From NCBI RefSeq assembly GCF_030551875.1, contig NZ_JAUOZU010000004.1, positions 1 to 64,000 on the forward strand: a stretch of 64,000 nt of DNA, in the 5' to 3' direction. Of the stretch, positions 17,371 through 25,363 are shown piece by piece. The notes beneath the pieces were generated by a model. The model ran no database searches. It saw only the letters and a program-made list of their open reading frames with translations, and was not told where the DNA came from. Position 1 is the stretch's first letter; the number at the start of each line of letters is the position of its first letter. The position numbers were made by a program, and so were the translations under genes. Source of the stretch: Fluviirhizobium alvei. Its GTDB lineage: Bacteria; Pseudomonadota; Alphaproteobacteria; Rhizobiales; Rhizobiaceae.

Positions 17371-17850
17371 ATGCGCCTGCCCCTGATCATGCTTGCCTTC
17401 AGCCTCGCTGCCCCAGCCTGGGCAGCGGATTGCGAGCCCTGGAAGGCCGAGATGATGGAAGATGAAGGCGGTCCCGTCATGACCGCCGCAGTCTGCGCCA
17501 TGACGAACGGAAAAAGCAGCGACCTTCTCGTCTCCTGTGGCGGCGATGTTCTGGCGTTCCGCTATCTGGCCGTGCTTCCGGACAATTTCCCGCCCGAGGG
17601 CACGACGGAGTTTCACACCAATCTCGATCTCAAGATCGATGGCAAGACACATACTGTCGATGCCGTCTTCGAAGAGATGGATGGCGCGCTCGCCTTCTAC
17701 CCCAAGCGCAGCGATCCGCTCGTCGCGGCCATGAAAAGCGGCAAGTCGCTCACGATCTCCACGAAGGATGGCACGACCACGCCGGTGACTCTGCCTCTCA
17801 AGAATGCTGCGCAAGCGCTTGAGAAAGTCGAGAAAAGCTGCGGCGGTTGA
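17371..17850 (+). CDS. Secreted protein of unknown function behind mobAB
   Basis: 159 residues with a signal peptide (PLIMLAFSLAAPAWA-AD). The mature protein has four cysteines (DCEPW, VCAMT, VSCGG and a C-terminal KSCGG) and an alternating pattern of beta strands. A C-terminal segment of the type KSGKSLTISTKDG-PVTLPLKNAAQALEKV is reminiscent of IalB-like periplasmic proteins, but the match is weak. AAGGAG stands before the ATG inside the end of mobB. It is probably the last gene of the EamA/MFS-mobA-mobB run. Confidence 0.7.
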   Translation: MRLPLIMLAFSLAAPAWAADCEPWKAEMMEDEGGPVMTAAVCAMTNGKSSDLLVSCGGDVLAFRYLAVLPDNFPPEGTTEFHTNLDLKIDGKTHTVDAVFEEMDGALAFYPKRSDPLVAAMKSGKSLTISTKDGTTTPVTLPLKNAAQALEKVEKSCGG

Positions 17851-17861
17851 GCGCCGCAGCT
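17836..17861 (+). terminator. Rho-independent terminator overlapping a stop codon
   Basis: AGCTGCGGCG (17836-17845) and CGCCGCAGCT (17852-17861) form a perfect 10-bp stem that includes the stop codon in its loop, followed by CTATCTTTC. Confidence 0.72.
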
Positions 17862-17871
17862 CTATCTTTCC

Positions 17872-20334
17872 TCACCGCAGGCTTTCCTGCCATTCCGCTT
17901 CGAGCGTGAAAGGCAGCACGAAACGGATATCCTCCGCATTGGCGGCAATCACGGCCTCATAACGACCGGCATCGGCAATCCAGGCCTTGCGCTCGACATC
18001 GAAACGCGCCAGGTCGCGATGGCTGATCGAAAGCACTGCCGTCCCGGTCTGGCCGGCATCGAGATGCAGCTTTGCGAAAGCCTTCAGTTCCTTCTCCGGT
18101 CGTTCGGCGCGGGCATCGAGCGGCCGGATATAGAGTTGCACAACATCAGAGCCGCTGCGGCTGCCGCTGTTGGTCACCTCGATCTGGACGCTGAGGCCAC
18201 CCTCTTCCATCACAGGCGCCGAAAGACGGGCATTGGCCCAGACGAACGTCGTGTAGGAGAGGCCGAAGCCGAACGGCAGGAACGGCTTGATGCCGCGCGT
18301 ATCATGATGGCGGTAACCGACAAAGATCCCCTCGCGATAGGCCACGTGGCCGTCGAGACCCGGATAGGTGAGAATATCATCGGTGAAGGCGGAATTGTCG
18401 ATCGCTCGCCTGGGGAAGGTCTGCGGCAGACGGCCACCGGGTTCGGCATCACCAAACAGCACATCGGCAATCGCGTTGCCGGCTTCCTGGCCCGGATACC
18501 AACTCTGCATCACCGCGGCCACCCGGTCAAACCAGGGCATCAGAACCGGACCGCCAGTCTGCAACACCACGATCGTGCGCGGATTGACAGCCAGCACCGC
18601 CTCGATCAGCGCGTCCTGTTTGCCCGGCAGGTTGAAATGCGGCAGGTCCTGACCTTCCGTATCCCACTCGCCTTCGCGGCCGGCAAAAATTACCGCCACA
18701 TCCGCATCGCGGGCGCGCTCGACGGCTTCGGCAATATCGGAATCCCCGAGAGGGCGAGCCGCCCCGATCCGGAAGGCACGCAGCGCCATCAGCGCATCAC
18801 CCGGCAGGCCGGTCCGGTACTCGAGTTCATAACGCACCGTCTGGCCGAGTTTCATCGAAACGCTGGCGCGCTGCTCGTCATTGCCTGTCGAGAAGAAGTT
18901 GGTGCCCTGAGTCCAGTCGTCCCAGAAATCGGCAACCACCTCGCCATCGATCTTCAGAAGCCCGCGACCGGCCGTGACGGCGCCGAACACATGATCGCCA
19001 TCCTCGGCCGCGGTATAGTCGCCCGAAATGCGTGCCGAGAAGGCCGACATATCGAGCTTCGGCGAAATCGGATCGAGCCAGAAGGCATGCGCCTCGGCGA
19101 GCGTCATCCGATGGACGACTGGGCCTGAGAGATCGACGGAATCGAAAAATTCCACCGTTACCGGCCCCTGCAGCATCGGCATCAGGCGGGAATTGTCGGC
19201 GCCGCGCGCATGCAGCACCGCATTCTTGCCGGCGAGTGCCATGCGGATGCCTTCAAGCGGCGAAACCCGATAGTGGGCGTTGATCTGTGCTGAACCGCCA
19301 CCCATCACGCGCGCCGTGTCGGCATTGGGTCCGATGACCGCGATGTTGCCGATCTCGGCCTTGGCGAGCGGCAGCACGCCGTTGTTTTTCAGCAGCACGG
19401 TGCCTTCGGCGCCCATACGACGGATTAGCGCCCTGTGTTCGGGCCGGTCGATCGCCTGTTCCTCGTGCATCGTCGCATCTTCGAAGGCGCCGACCCATTC
19501 GAGCAGACGCAGCATGTTGCCGGCAGCGCGGCGAACCGTCTCTGGAGCAACAAGCCCATCCTTGACGGCCGCAACCAGCTTGGCGCCGCGATCGCGGGTC
19601 GGACCCGGCATTTCGAGATCGAGACCGGCATTGACGCTTTCGACCGTGGAATGGCTGCCGAACCAGTCGCTCATCACGATACCGTCAAAGCCCCAGTCGC
19701 CGCGCAGCACTTCGGTCAGCAGCCAGGGATGATCGGAGGTATAGGTCCCGTTCAGCCGATTGTAGGAGCTCATAACCGCCCGCACATTGGCGCGTTTCAC
19801 GGCAGCCTCGAACGGCGGGAAATAGATTTCGCGCAGCGTCCGCTCATCGATATCAGAGGAGATCGTCGCCCGCTCGATCTCGCTTTCGTTGCCGACATAA
19901 TGTTTGATGGTGGCCGCAATGCCTTCGCCCTGCACGCCTTCGATATAGGCCACAGCAAGCTCGGACGTGAGGTAAGGATCTTCCGAATAGCATTCGAAAT
20001 TGCGGCCATTGAGACCCGACCGGTGGATATTGACCGTCGGCGCCAGCAGAACGCGGGCCGATTTCGTCTTCGCCTCTTCGGCAAGCGCCTTGCCGAGTTC
20101 GCGGGCCAGCTCAGGATTCCAGCTTGAGCCGACGGCAATCGCAGCCGGAAAGCAGGCCGACTTGACACCACCGACCAGCGAACCGCCGCCGCGAGCACCA
20201 TTCGGCCCATCGGTCACCTTGATCTTCGGGATCCCCAACCGCTCGACCGGCACGGTGGTCCAGAAATCGGCGCCGGACAGGATAGAGGCCTGCTCTTCCA
20301 GCGTCATCTGATCGAGGATTTCAGCGATATTCAT
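17872..20334 (-). CDS. GH3 beta-glucosidase with PA14 insert
   Basis: An 820-residue glycoside hydrolase that should release beta-linked glucose from aryl or oligosaccharide glucosides. The catalytic (beta/alpha)8 domain spans roughly residues 1-290, with the nucleophile Asp in IVMSDWFGSH near residue 222 and the substrate loop KHYVGNESE. The second GH3 domain is split by a PA14 domain (about 390-540), and a fibronectin type III-like domain ends the protein. Length and domain order match the Agrobacterium coniferin beta-glucosidase Cbg1 type. There is no signal peptide, so it is probably cytoplasmic. GGGAGG precedes the ATG at 20334. It is divergent from a TetR regulator that probably controls it. 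Confidence 0.93.
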   Translation of the reverse strand: MNIAEILDQMTLEEQASILSGADFWTTVPVERLGIPKIKVTDGPNGARGGGSLVGGVKSACFPAAIAVGSSWNPELARELGKALAEEAKTKSARVLLAPTVNIHRSGLNGRNFECYSEDPYLTSELAVAYIEGVQGEGIAATIKHYVGNESEIERATISSDIDERTLREIYFPPFEAAVKRANVRAVMSSYNRLNGTYTSDHPWLLTEVLRGDWGFDGIVMSDWFGSHSTVESVNAGLDLEMPGPTRDRGAKLVAAVKDGLVAPETVRRAAGNMLRLLEWVGAFEDATMHEEQAIDRPEHRALIRRMGAEGTVLLKNNGVLPLAKAEIGNIAVIGPNADTARVMGGGSAQINAHYRVSPLEGIRMALAGKNAVLHARGADNSRLMPMLQGPVTVEFFDSVDLSGPVVHRMTLAEAHAFWLDPISPKLDMSAFSARISGDYTAAEDGDHVFGAVTAGRGLLKIDGEVVADFWDDWTQGTNFFSTGNDEQRASVSMKLGQTVRYELEYRTGLPGDALMALRAFRIGAARPLGDSDIAEAVERARDADVAVIFAGREGEWDTEGQDLPHFNLPGKQDALIEAVLAVNPRTIVVLQTGGPVLMPWFDRVAAVMQSWYPGQEAGNAIADVLFGDAEPGGRLPQTFPRRAIDNSAFTDDILTYPGLDGHVAYREGIFVGYRHHDTRGIKPFLPFGFGLSYTTFVWANARLSAPVMEEGGLSVQIEVTNSGSRSGSDVVQLYIRPLDARAERPEKELKAFAKLHLDAGQTGTAVLSISHRDLARFDVERKAWIADAGRYEAVIAANAEDIRFVLPFTLEAEWQESLR

Positions 20335-20381
20335 GGGACCTCCCGGCGGTTTGATCTGGCATTGATGGCGAATATTCTTAT

Positions 20382-20399
20382 ACCTATCATTCAGTAGGT
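20382..20399. promoter_or_regulatory. Candidate TetR operator between GH3 and tetR
   Basis: ACCTA (20382-20386) and TAGGT (20395-20399) form an inverted repeat with an 8-bp spacer in the 150-bp divergent region. It is a modest match; other sites in the same gap cannot be excluded. Confidence 0.4.
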
Positions 20400-20484
20400 T
20401 TAGGAGCAAGTCCGCCGTCACCCTCCGGCCATTGACGAACGGATTGCGCTGCGCTTGCTTGGAAGCGGATGAAAGGAGCCCTGG

Positions 20485-21105
20485 ATGCAACAGGAACAGA
20501 CGGTCAGGCGACGGCACTCTCCCAAGGGCAGCTTGCGGCGGAGCCAGATCCTCGAAGCCGCCATGCGTGTCTTCAGCCGCGACGGCTACCACAATGCCGC
20601 GATCGCCGCGATCGCCGAGGAGGTCGGCCTGACCCTAGCCGGGCTCCTCCATCATTTCCCGAGCAAGGTCGATCTGCTCCTGGCGATCCTCGAGCAGCGC
20701 GATATTGAAGGCCATGCTCTGATCCGCAAATCGGAAGCAGACTGGCGGGCTCTTCTGGCGGGCCTCAAGATGCTCAACCGGCACAATGCCGCCAATCCGG
20801 ACCTCGTGCGGCTCTTCTCCATCCTGAATGCCGAAAGCCTGATCCACGATCACCCGGCAGCGACATGGTTTCAAAATCGCTCCGATCGGGTCAGAACCCA
20901 GTTCTCCGAAGCCATCGAGCAGGGCAAGATAGCGGGCGAGGTTCGAGCAGACGTCGATAGTGCCCTCCTCGCCAGCGAAATCATCGGCACCATGGATGGG
21001 CTTCAGATCCTTTGGCTGCGCGATCCCGCCCGGACTGACATCGTCGCGATCTTCGATCTTTATGTCGATCGTTTATCCGCCGCGATTGCCACCGGCACGG
21101 CTTGA
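20485..21105 (+). CDS. TetR/AcrR-family transcriptional regulator
   Basis: 206 residues. The N-terminal helix-turn-helix is typical: ILEAAMRVFSRDGYHNAAIAAIAEEVGLT followed by HHFPSKVDLLLAIL (landmarks only). The C-terminal ligand domain has an unassigned specificity. AAAGGAG precedes the ATG. Divergence from the GH3 beta-glucosidase suggests it senses a glucoside, the aglycone or a sugar and controls that enzyme. The thioesterase gene follows 56 bp downstream in the same direction. Confidence 0.9.
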   Translation: MQQEQTVRRRHSPKGSLRRSQILEAAMRVFSRDGYHNAAIAAIAEEVGLTLAGLLHHFPSKVDLLLAILEQRDIEGHALIRKSEADWRALLAGLKMLNRHNAANPDLVRLFSILNAESLIHDHPAATWFQNRSDRVRTQFSEAIEQGKIAGEVRADVDSALLASEIIGTMDGLQILWLRDPARTDIVAIFDLYVDRLSAAIATGTA

Positions 21106-21161
21106 CCACCGGCGCCCCATACCGTCTCCTTGGTCACGGATTCGCAAGACAGGAGACGACG

Positions 21162-21548
21162 ATGACCGAAACAGCCAGACCCGGTGGAGAACTGACCCTG
21201 CGCACGCTCGCCATGCCGGGTGATGCCAATGCCGCCGGTGACATCTTCGGTGGCTGGGTCATGGCGCAGATGGACCTTGCCTGCGGCATCCGGGCCGCCG
21301 AACGCGCCCGTGGTCGCGTCGTCACGGTCGCCGTGCGCGAAATGGTGTTCGAACTGCCGGTCAAGATCGGCGACACGCTCTGCATCTACACCGAGGTGCA
21401 ATCGGTTGGCCGCACCTCGATCACGCTTGAGGTCGAAGCCTGGGCGCAGCGTTACCTGTCGCACCAGATGGACAAGGTCACAGCGGCGACCTTCGTGATG
21501 GTCGCGCTCGACAAGGACGGCAAACCCACCGAAGTGCCGGCCGAATAG
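21162..21548 (+). CDS. Acyl-CoA thioesterase, YciA-like hotdog fold
   Basis: 128 residues from ATG 21162, which has GGAGACG upstream (the frame extends to 21102 without a better start). The hotdog motif with the catalytic Asp is seen as GDIFGGWVMAQMDLA, and the KIGDTLCIYTEV strand is typical of YciA-type hydrolases that act on short to medium acyl-CoAs. Members form hexamers in the cytoplasm. Its stop codon abuts the stop of the convergent RDD gene with no gap. Confidence 0.9.
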   Translation: MTETARPGGELTLRTLAMPGDANAAGDIFGGWVMAQMDLACGIRAAERARGRVVTVAVREMVFELPVKIGDTLCIYTEVQSVGRTSITLEVEAWAQRYLSHQMDKVTAATFVMVALDKDGKPTEVPAE

Positions 21549-22379
21549 TCACTTCGTCCGCACCACCTCGGCATCGACGATGCCGTCATACCAGGTCCGG
21601 CCGCGCCAGATCGCAAAGGGCAGAACCCACCAGAGCAAGGCAAACAGGCCGAGTGCGAGCATGCGGAGATAGTCCGCCGGGAAGGTTTTCGGTGCCGCCG
21701 CGCGTGCCTGCGCCACAAGCTCCGCCAGCGTCGGTGTCTTTCCCATCGCATAGGGCAAAAGATCGAACCAGAACGAGACCAGAAAGGCGACGATCAGAGG
21801 CACAAGCAACAGCGTTTCCCGCAGCAACGCCCGCCTGTAATCGAGCGCCCCGCCTCCGTGCCGCCGGATACTCAACTGCATCATCGCCATGCCCGGCGAT
21901 CGTTTGCCGCCCGACAGAAAGAAGGCCATGATCGGCACGATGAAGAGAAGCGAGAGATCGGTTGCCGGCATCGGCTCCATCGCAGCTCCGTCTGTCCCGA
22001 TCTCGACCGTGACCGCGTGCGACGCAGCCTCCTGCTCCCGGGCCTGATCCTCGCCCTCCCCTGTCATCACGGACACGAGGCTCTGGCGACCGGCGAGCCC
22101 GAGAAGCGAGGTCTCGCACAGCCAGTTGCGCCGCACCGCTCCGGCTTCGGTCGGCGAGAGCCGTTCGATTTCCTCTGCCAGCTCATGACCGGCCGGCGCC
22201 GGCGCGCATTGGCTGACGCGCACGAAATCCGGCGCACCCAGATCGCGCCCGACCGTAAGCGAAATCAGCGTGACGATAAAACCGGCGAGGATTCCGCTCA
22301 GAAGAAGATCGAACACAAGCGCCAGCCCACGTCTCAGAAAAAGGCGCGGCTGCGGATCGCTGGATGCTATTGCTGTCAT
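21549..22379 (-). CDS. RDD-family membrane protein
   Basis: About 276 residues. The RDD signature is visible: Arg in the first membrane helix region LRRGLALVFDLLLSG, Asp in that helix, and a later SPGMAMM segment before helix two. Four to five membrane helices are predicted, with a roughly 100-residue loop between the first and second that contains two cysteines and may face the periplasm. The function of the family is poorly defined (ion exchange has been shown for some). GGGAGG precedes ATG 22379. No close operon partner. Confidence 0.82.
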   Translation of the reverse strand: MTAIASSDPQPRLFLRRGLALVFDLLLSGILAGFIVTLISLTVGRDLGAPDFVRVSQCAPAPAGHELAEEIERLSPTEAGAVRRNWLCETSLLGLAGRQSLVSVMTGEGEDQAREQEAASHAVTVEIGTDGAAMEPMPATDLSLLFIVPIMAFFLSGGKRSPGMAMMQLSIRRHGGGALDYRRALLRETLLLVPLIVAFLVSFWFDLLPYAMGKTPTLAELVAQARAAAPKTFPADYLRMLALGLFALLWWVLPFAIWRGRTWYDGIVDAEVVRTK

Positions 22380-22447
22380 GGACTGGCCTCCCGGATCGGC
22401 AGGTGCCATCGCGGCTGTCCGCTGTCAACCGCAAGCCCGGCGCGCGA

Positions 22448-24427
22448 TCAGGCTACCTGTCGGCGGTCGCCGCTTCCCTCAAGAAAAGCCAGCGCCTGTT
22501 CAGCCGGCATGGCACGGCCATAGAGCCAGCCCTGACCGGTCTTGCAGCCCAGCATTCTGAGCGTTTCCGCTTCGCATTCGGTCTCGACCCCTTCCATCAC
22601 GAGATCGATATCGAGCGAACGCCCGACGCTGACAAGCGCTGAAACCAGCGCCTGGTTGTGACGGCTCTTATCAATCCCGGCAACGAAGCTGCGGTCGACC
22701 TTCAACCGATCGATCTTGAGATCGAGCAGATAGGCAAGCGACGAATGACCCATGCCGAAATCGTCCACCGCAACCCGGAGACCGAAGGCCTTCAACTGTT
22801 CAATTTCCGAGACGGCCTTTTTAGGATCTAGGAGCGCCTCTTCCGTGATTTCCACTTCAAAGAGGTCCGGCGACAGGCCGCTTTCACGCACCGTTTCGAC
22901 AATGAGGTCCGCTGGAGAATAGTGGTTGAATTCGCGGGGCGACAGGTTCACGCCGATGGCAAGGCTTTCGCCACTTCTGCGATTGGCCTCCAGAATGAAG
23001 GCGCAGGCGCGCCGCGTTGTCATGACCGCCAGATCGCGCGACAATCCGAGATCGCTCGCCGTTGCGACGATTTCCTCGGGATTGACGGGGCCGAGATTGG
23101 GGTGGTTCCAGCGGATCAGCGCCTCAAACCCCAGAGGCTTGCCGGTCGCCATCATCACCTGCGGCTGGAAATGAACCTCGATCTCACCGGTTTCGATTGC
23201 CGGACCGAGATCGCGCTGCAGCGTCCGCTTGATCGCGAGACGCTTGCCGAGCACGTCGTCGAACAGGCGGATGCATTTCCTGCCATCTTCCTTCGCCTTG
23301 TAGAGGGCAAGATCGGCATAGGCATAGAGGTCGCTGCTGTTGTCGGCCTGCTGGGGTGCGAACGCGATCCCGATCGACGCCCCGACACCGGAAGGAAGTT
23401 CAGGGATCGCTTTGAAAGCGACGAGCCTCGACAGCAGCGCTTCGGCAAAGGCTACGGCGCGATCCTGACAGGCTTCCCCCTTGACCAGCAATGCGAATTC
23501 GTCGCCGCCCAGCCGAACCGCAAGATCATTGGATCCCGCCAGCGCATCCATGCTTTCTGCCACGAACCGGAGAACCTGGTCGCCGACATGGTGCCCATGG
23601 CCGTCATTGATCGATTTGAACTTGTCGATATCGAGGAGGATAAGAGCCACACGGCTATCGCCGCCGGCAATTGCCTGATCGACAGCCTCCATCTCGCGGT
23701 TGAAAACGGAGCGATTGGAAAGGCCCGTCAGCGGATCATTGTTGGCAATCTGCTCGAGCGCGCGGTGGGAACGACCGATTTCCCGGTTGGCCTTGGTCAG
23801 GGATTCGGCCAGCGACATGGCTCTGAGCGCCGTACCCTTGCTCTGTCGAAATCCCTTTTCGCCCAGGACGCTGGCGCGCGCCAGCATCACCGAAAGAAGG
23901 AAGACGTTGGAGGCGATCAGGTAGTCCACCGGTCCGCCGGATTTCAGCAAAACCCAGACGATCGAGAAGACGAGCGGCGCACCAAAAGCCACCGCTTGCG
24001 GCCAATAGACGAGACTCTGGATAATGGCACCGGTCGCCATCCCCGCCAGAATGAAAATGACGTAGCCCATCGCGACCCGATTGCTGATATCGACAAAGAC
24101 AATGGGAATAGGCGCCCAACTCAGGCCGCTGACGAGAGCCGCCACGGTCATGTAACGCAGCACTCCCCGCGGGTGACGCGCATAGAGCTTTTTTTTCTTG
24201 ATCGCGATATTGATGACAAAACGTAACAGGGCGACGGAAAGCGTCATGCCGAGCCAAAAGCCGATGCCGGTCGCGTAGCCTTCCATCCACATGATCAGTG
24301 CGGTCGTGACTGCGATTGTAACATTGGCGCTCAGCGTCAGCCCGATATTGCCCAACACCAGTTCAGCCTGTGAAATCTGCAAGCGCAGCCGGAAATCTTT
24401 CTCTTCGTTTTCATTGGCTCGACGCAT
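22448..24427 (-). CDS. Membrane GGDEF-EAL protein (cyclic di-GMP turnover)
   Basis: About 659 residues. The first 200 hold five or six hydrophobic helices forming an integral membrane sensor. A GGDEF domain follows (RLGGDEFALLV, intact active site) and then an EAL domain (FEALIRWNHP, with the later DDFGMGHSSLAYL metal and base residues intact), so both synthesis and breakdown of cyclic di-GMP are possible. The frame is open upstream to a TTG at 24529; the ATG at 24427 is used but its ribosome site is weak, and a TTG at 24457 is an alternative. A second protein with the same output pair lies at 49777-52824. Confidence 0.9.
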   Translation of the reverse strand: MRRANENEEKDFRLRLQISQAELVLGNIGLTLSANVTIAVTTALIMWMEGYATGIGFWLGMTLSVALLRFVINIAIKKKKLYARHPRGVLRYMTVAALVSGLSWAPIPIVFVDISNRVAMGYVIFILAGMATGAIIQSLVYWPQAVAFGAPLVFSIVWVLLKSGGPVDYLIASNVFLLSVMLARASVLGEKGFRQSKGTALRAMSLAESLTKANREIGRSHRALEQIANNDPLTGLSNRSVFNREMEAVDQAIAGGDSRVALILLDIDKFKSINDGHGHHVGDQVLRFVAESMDALAGSNDLAVRLGGDEFALLVKGEACQDRAVAFAEALLSRLVAFKAIPELPSGVGASIGIAFAPQQADNSSDLYAYADLALYKAKEDGRKCIRLFDDVLGKRLAIKRTLQRDLGPAIETGEIEVHFQPQVMMATGKPLGFEALIRWNHPNLGPVNPEEIVATASDLGLSRDLAVMTTRRACAFILEANRRSGESLAIGVNLSPREFNHYSPADLIVETVRESGLSPDLFEVEITEEALLDPKKAVSEIEQLKAFGLRVAVDDFGMGHSSLAYLLDLKIDRLKVDRSFVAGIDKSRHNQALVSALVSVGRSLDIDLVMEGVETECEAETLRMLGCKTGQGWLYGRAMPAEQALAFLEGSGDRRQVA

Positions 24428-24661
24428 TTCACCGCTTTCAGGGCTGCCGGAAATCAAGATCTCAATTCTCCCGGTCGCAGGACTACTCACTCTCCTCTTA
24501 AAGGAGCCACCCCAATATTTGTTTATCAATAAGTCCTAAATTTTAGTGATTACATTTTGCAGTCATCAGAACTGCACTTGGGCGGCATGGCATTCGAGCC
24601 GCAATTCGGCTTTGATTGATCATCATCAAGAGAATCATGCCGTCTGCAACGAGAACCAACC

Positions 24662-25015
24662 ATGCTGAACAGCCTCAAACTCGCTCCCCTCCTTCCGATC
24701 GCCATGCTGGTCGCGTCGAACATCTTCATGACCTTTGCCTGGTATGGTCACCTCAAGTTCAAATCCTCGCCGCTTCTGATCGCCGTCATCGGCAGCTGGG
24801 CCATCGCCTTCTTCGAATATTGCCTCGCCGTACCGGCCAACCGCATGGGCAGCGCCTACTATTCGACCGCCCAGCTCAAGACCATCCAGGAAGTGGTCAC
24901 GCTTCTGGTCTTCGCTGGTTTCTCGATCTTCTGGCTCAAGGAAAGCCTGACGATCAACCACCTCATCGGCTTTGCCCTCATTGCGCTCGGAGCCTCTTTC
25001 ATCTTCCGTTCATAA
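24662..25015 (+). CDS. DUF486 / DMT-type small membrane protein
   Basis: 117 residues with four membrane helices, as in the DUF486 family of half-size drug/metabolite transporter-like proteins. Landmarks are TFAWYGHLKF after helix one, SWAIAFFEYCLAVPANR in helix two and FWLKESLTINHLIGF before the last helix. Such proteins probably act as dimers. The physiological substrate is unknown. A weak GAGAACC precedes the ATG. Confidence 0.85.
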   Translation: MLNSLKLAPLLPIAMLVASNIFMTFAWYGHLKFKSSPLLIAVIGSWAIAFFEYCLAVPANRMGSAYYSTAQLKTIQEVVTLLVFAGFSIFWLKESLTINHLIGFALIALGASFIFRS

Positions 25016-25027
25016 CCGTTTCGCTAT

Positions 25028-25294
25028 TACCAAGCGTCGATGATAGAAACCGATTGCGTGGGACCGGACGCCTTCATCCGACGCGGAGCATACCGGAGAG
25101 CGATGCTTAAGCATCGGTCGAGGACTGCGACAAAGTCGGGGACGGATATCCGGCCCGTCCGGAGGACCGGGCGATGTTGCCCTCCGGACTTCGTCGAAAA
25201 TCCGCGCCGGACCTATTGGTCCGACTGTGGTTTTCTCCTCGCCGGAAACCAAAATCGCTCCGACGCAAGCTGTTCCTATCATCGACGCTTGGTA
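25028..25294. mobile_element. MITE-like non-autonomous element, 267 bp
   Basis: The element is bounded by perfect 19-bp inverted repeats (25028-25046 and 25276-25294, TACCAAGCGTCGATGATAG and its complement). The similarity continues inward for about 20 more bases with a few mismatches. A perfect 16-bp palindrome CGATGCTTAAGCATCG sits at 25101-25116. It holds no credible gene. A half copy with the same left end lies at 2032-2140, showing that the sequence is dispersed. A short target duplication is not obvious. It fills most of the 348-bp gap before the DUF1800 gene. Confidence 0.78.
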
Positions 25295-25363
25295 TAACCC
25301 TATTCTTGCCGGTATTGCGGCGTAGAATCCGGCCTCAGGCCGAAACCAAAACGAGAGCCCGCC

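Noticed and set aside
25040-25297. An 85-residue frame inside the MITE-like element
   Set aside because: No ribosome site, broken in the half copy, and the element fits a gene-free structure.
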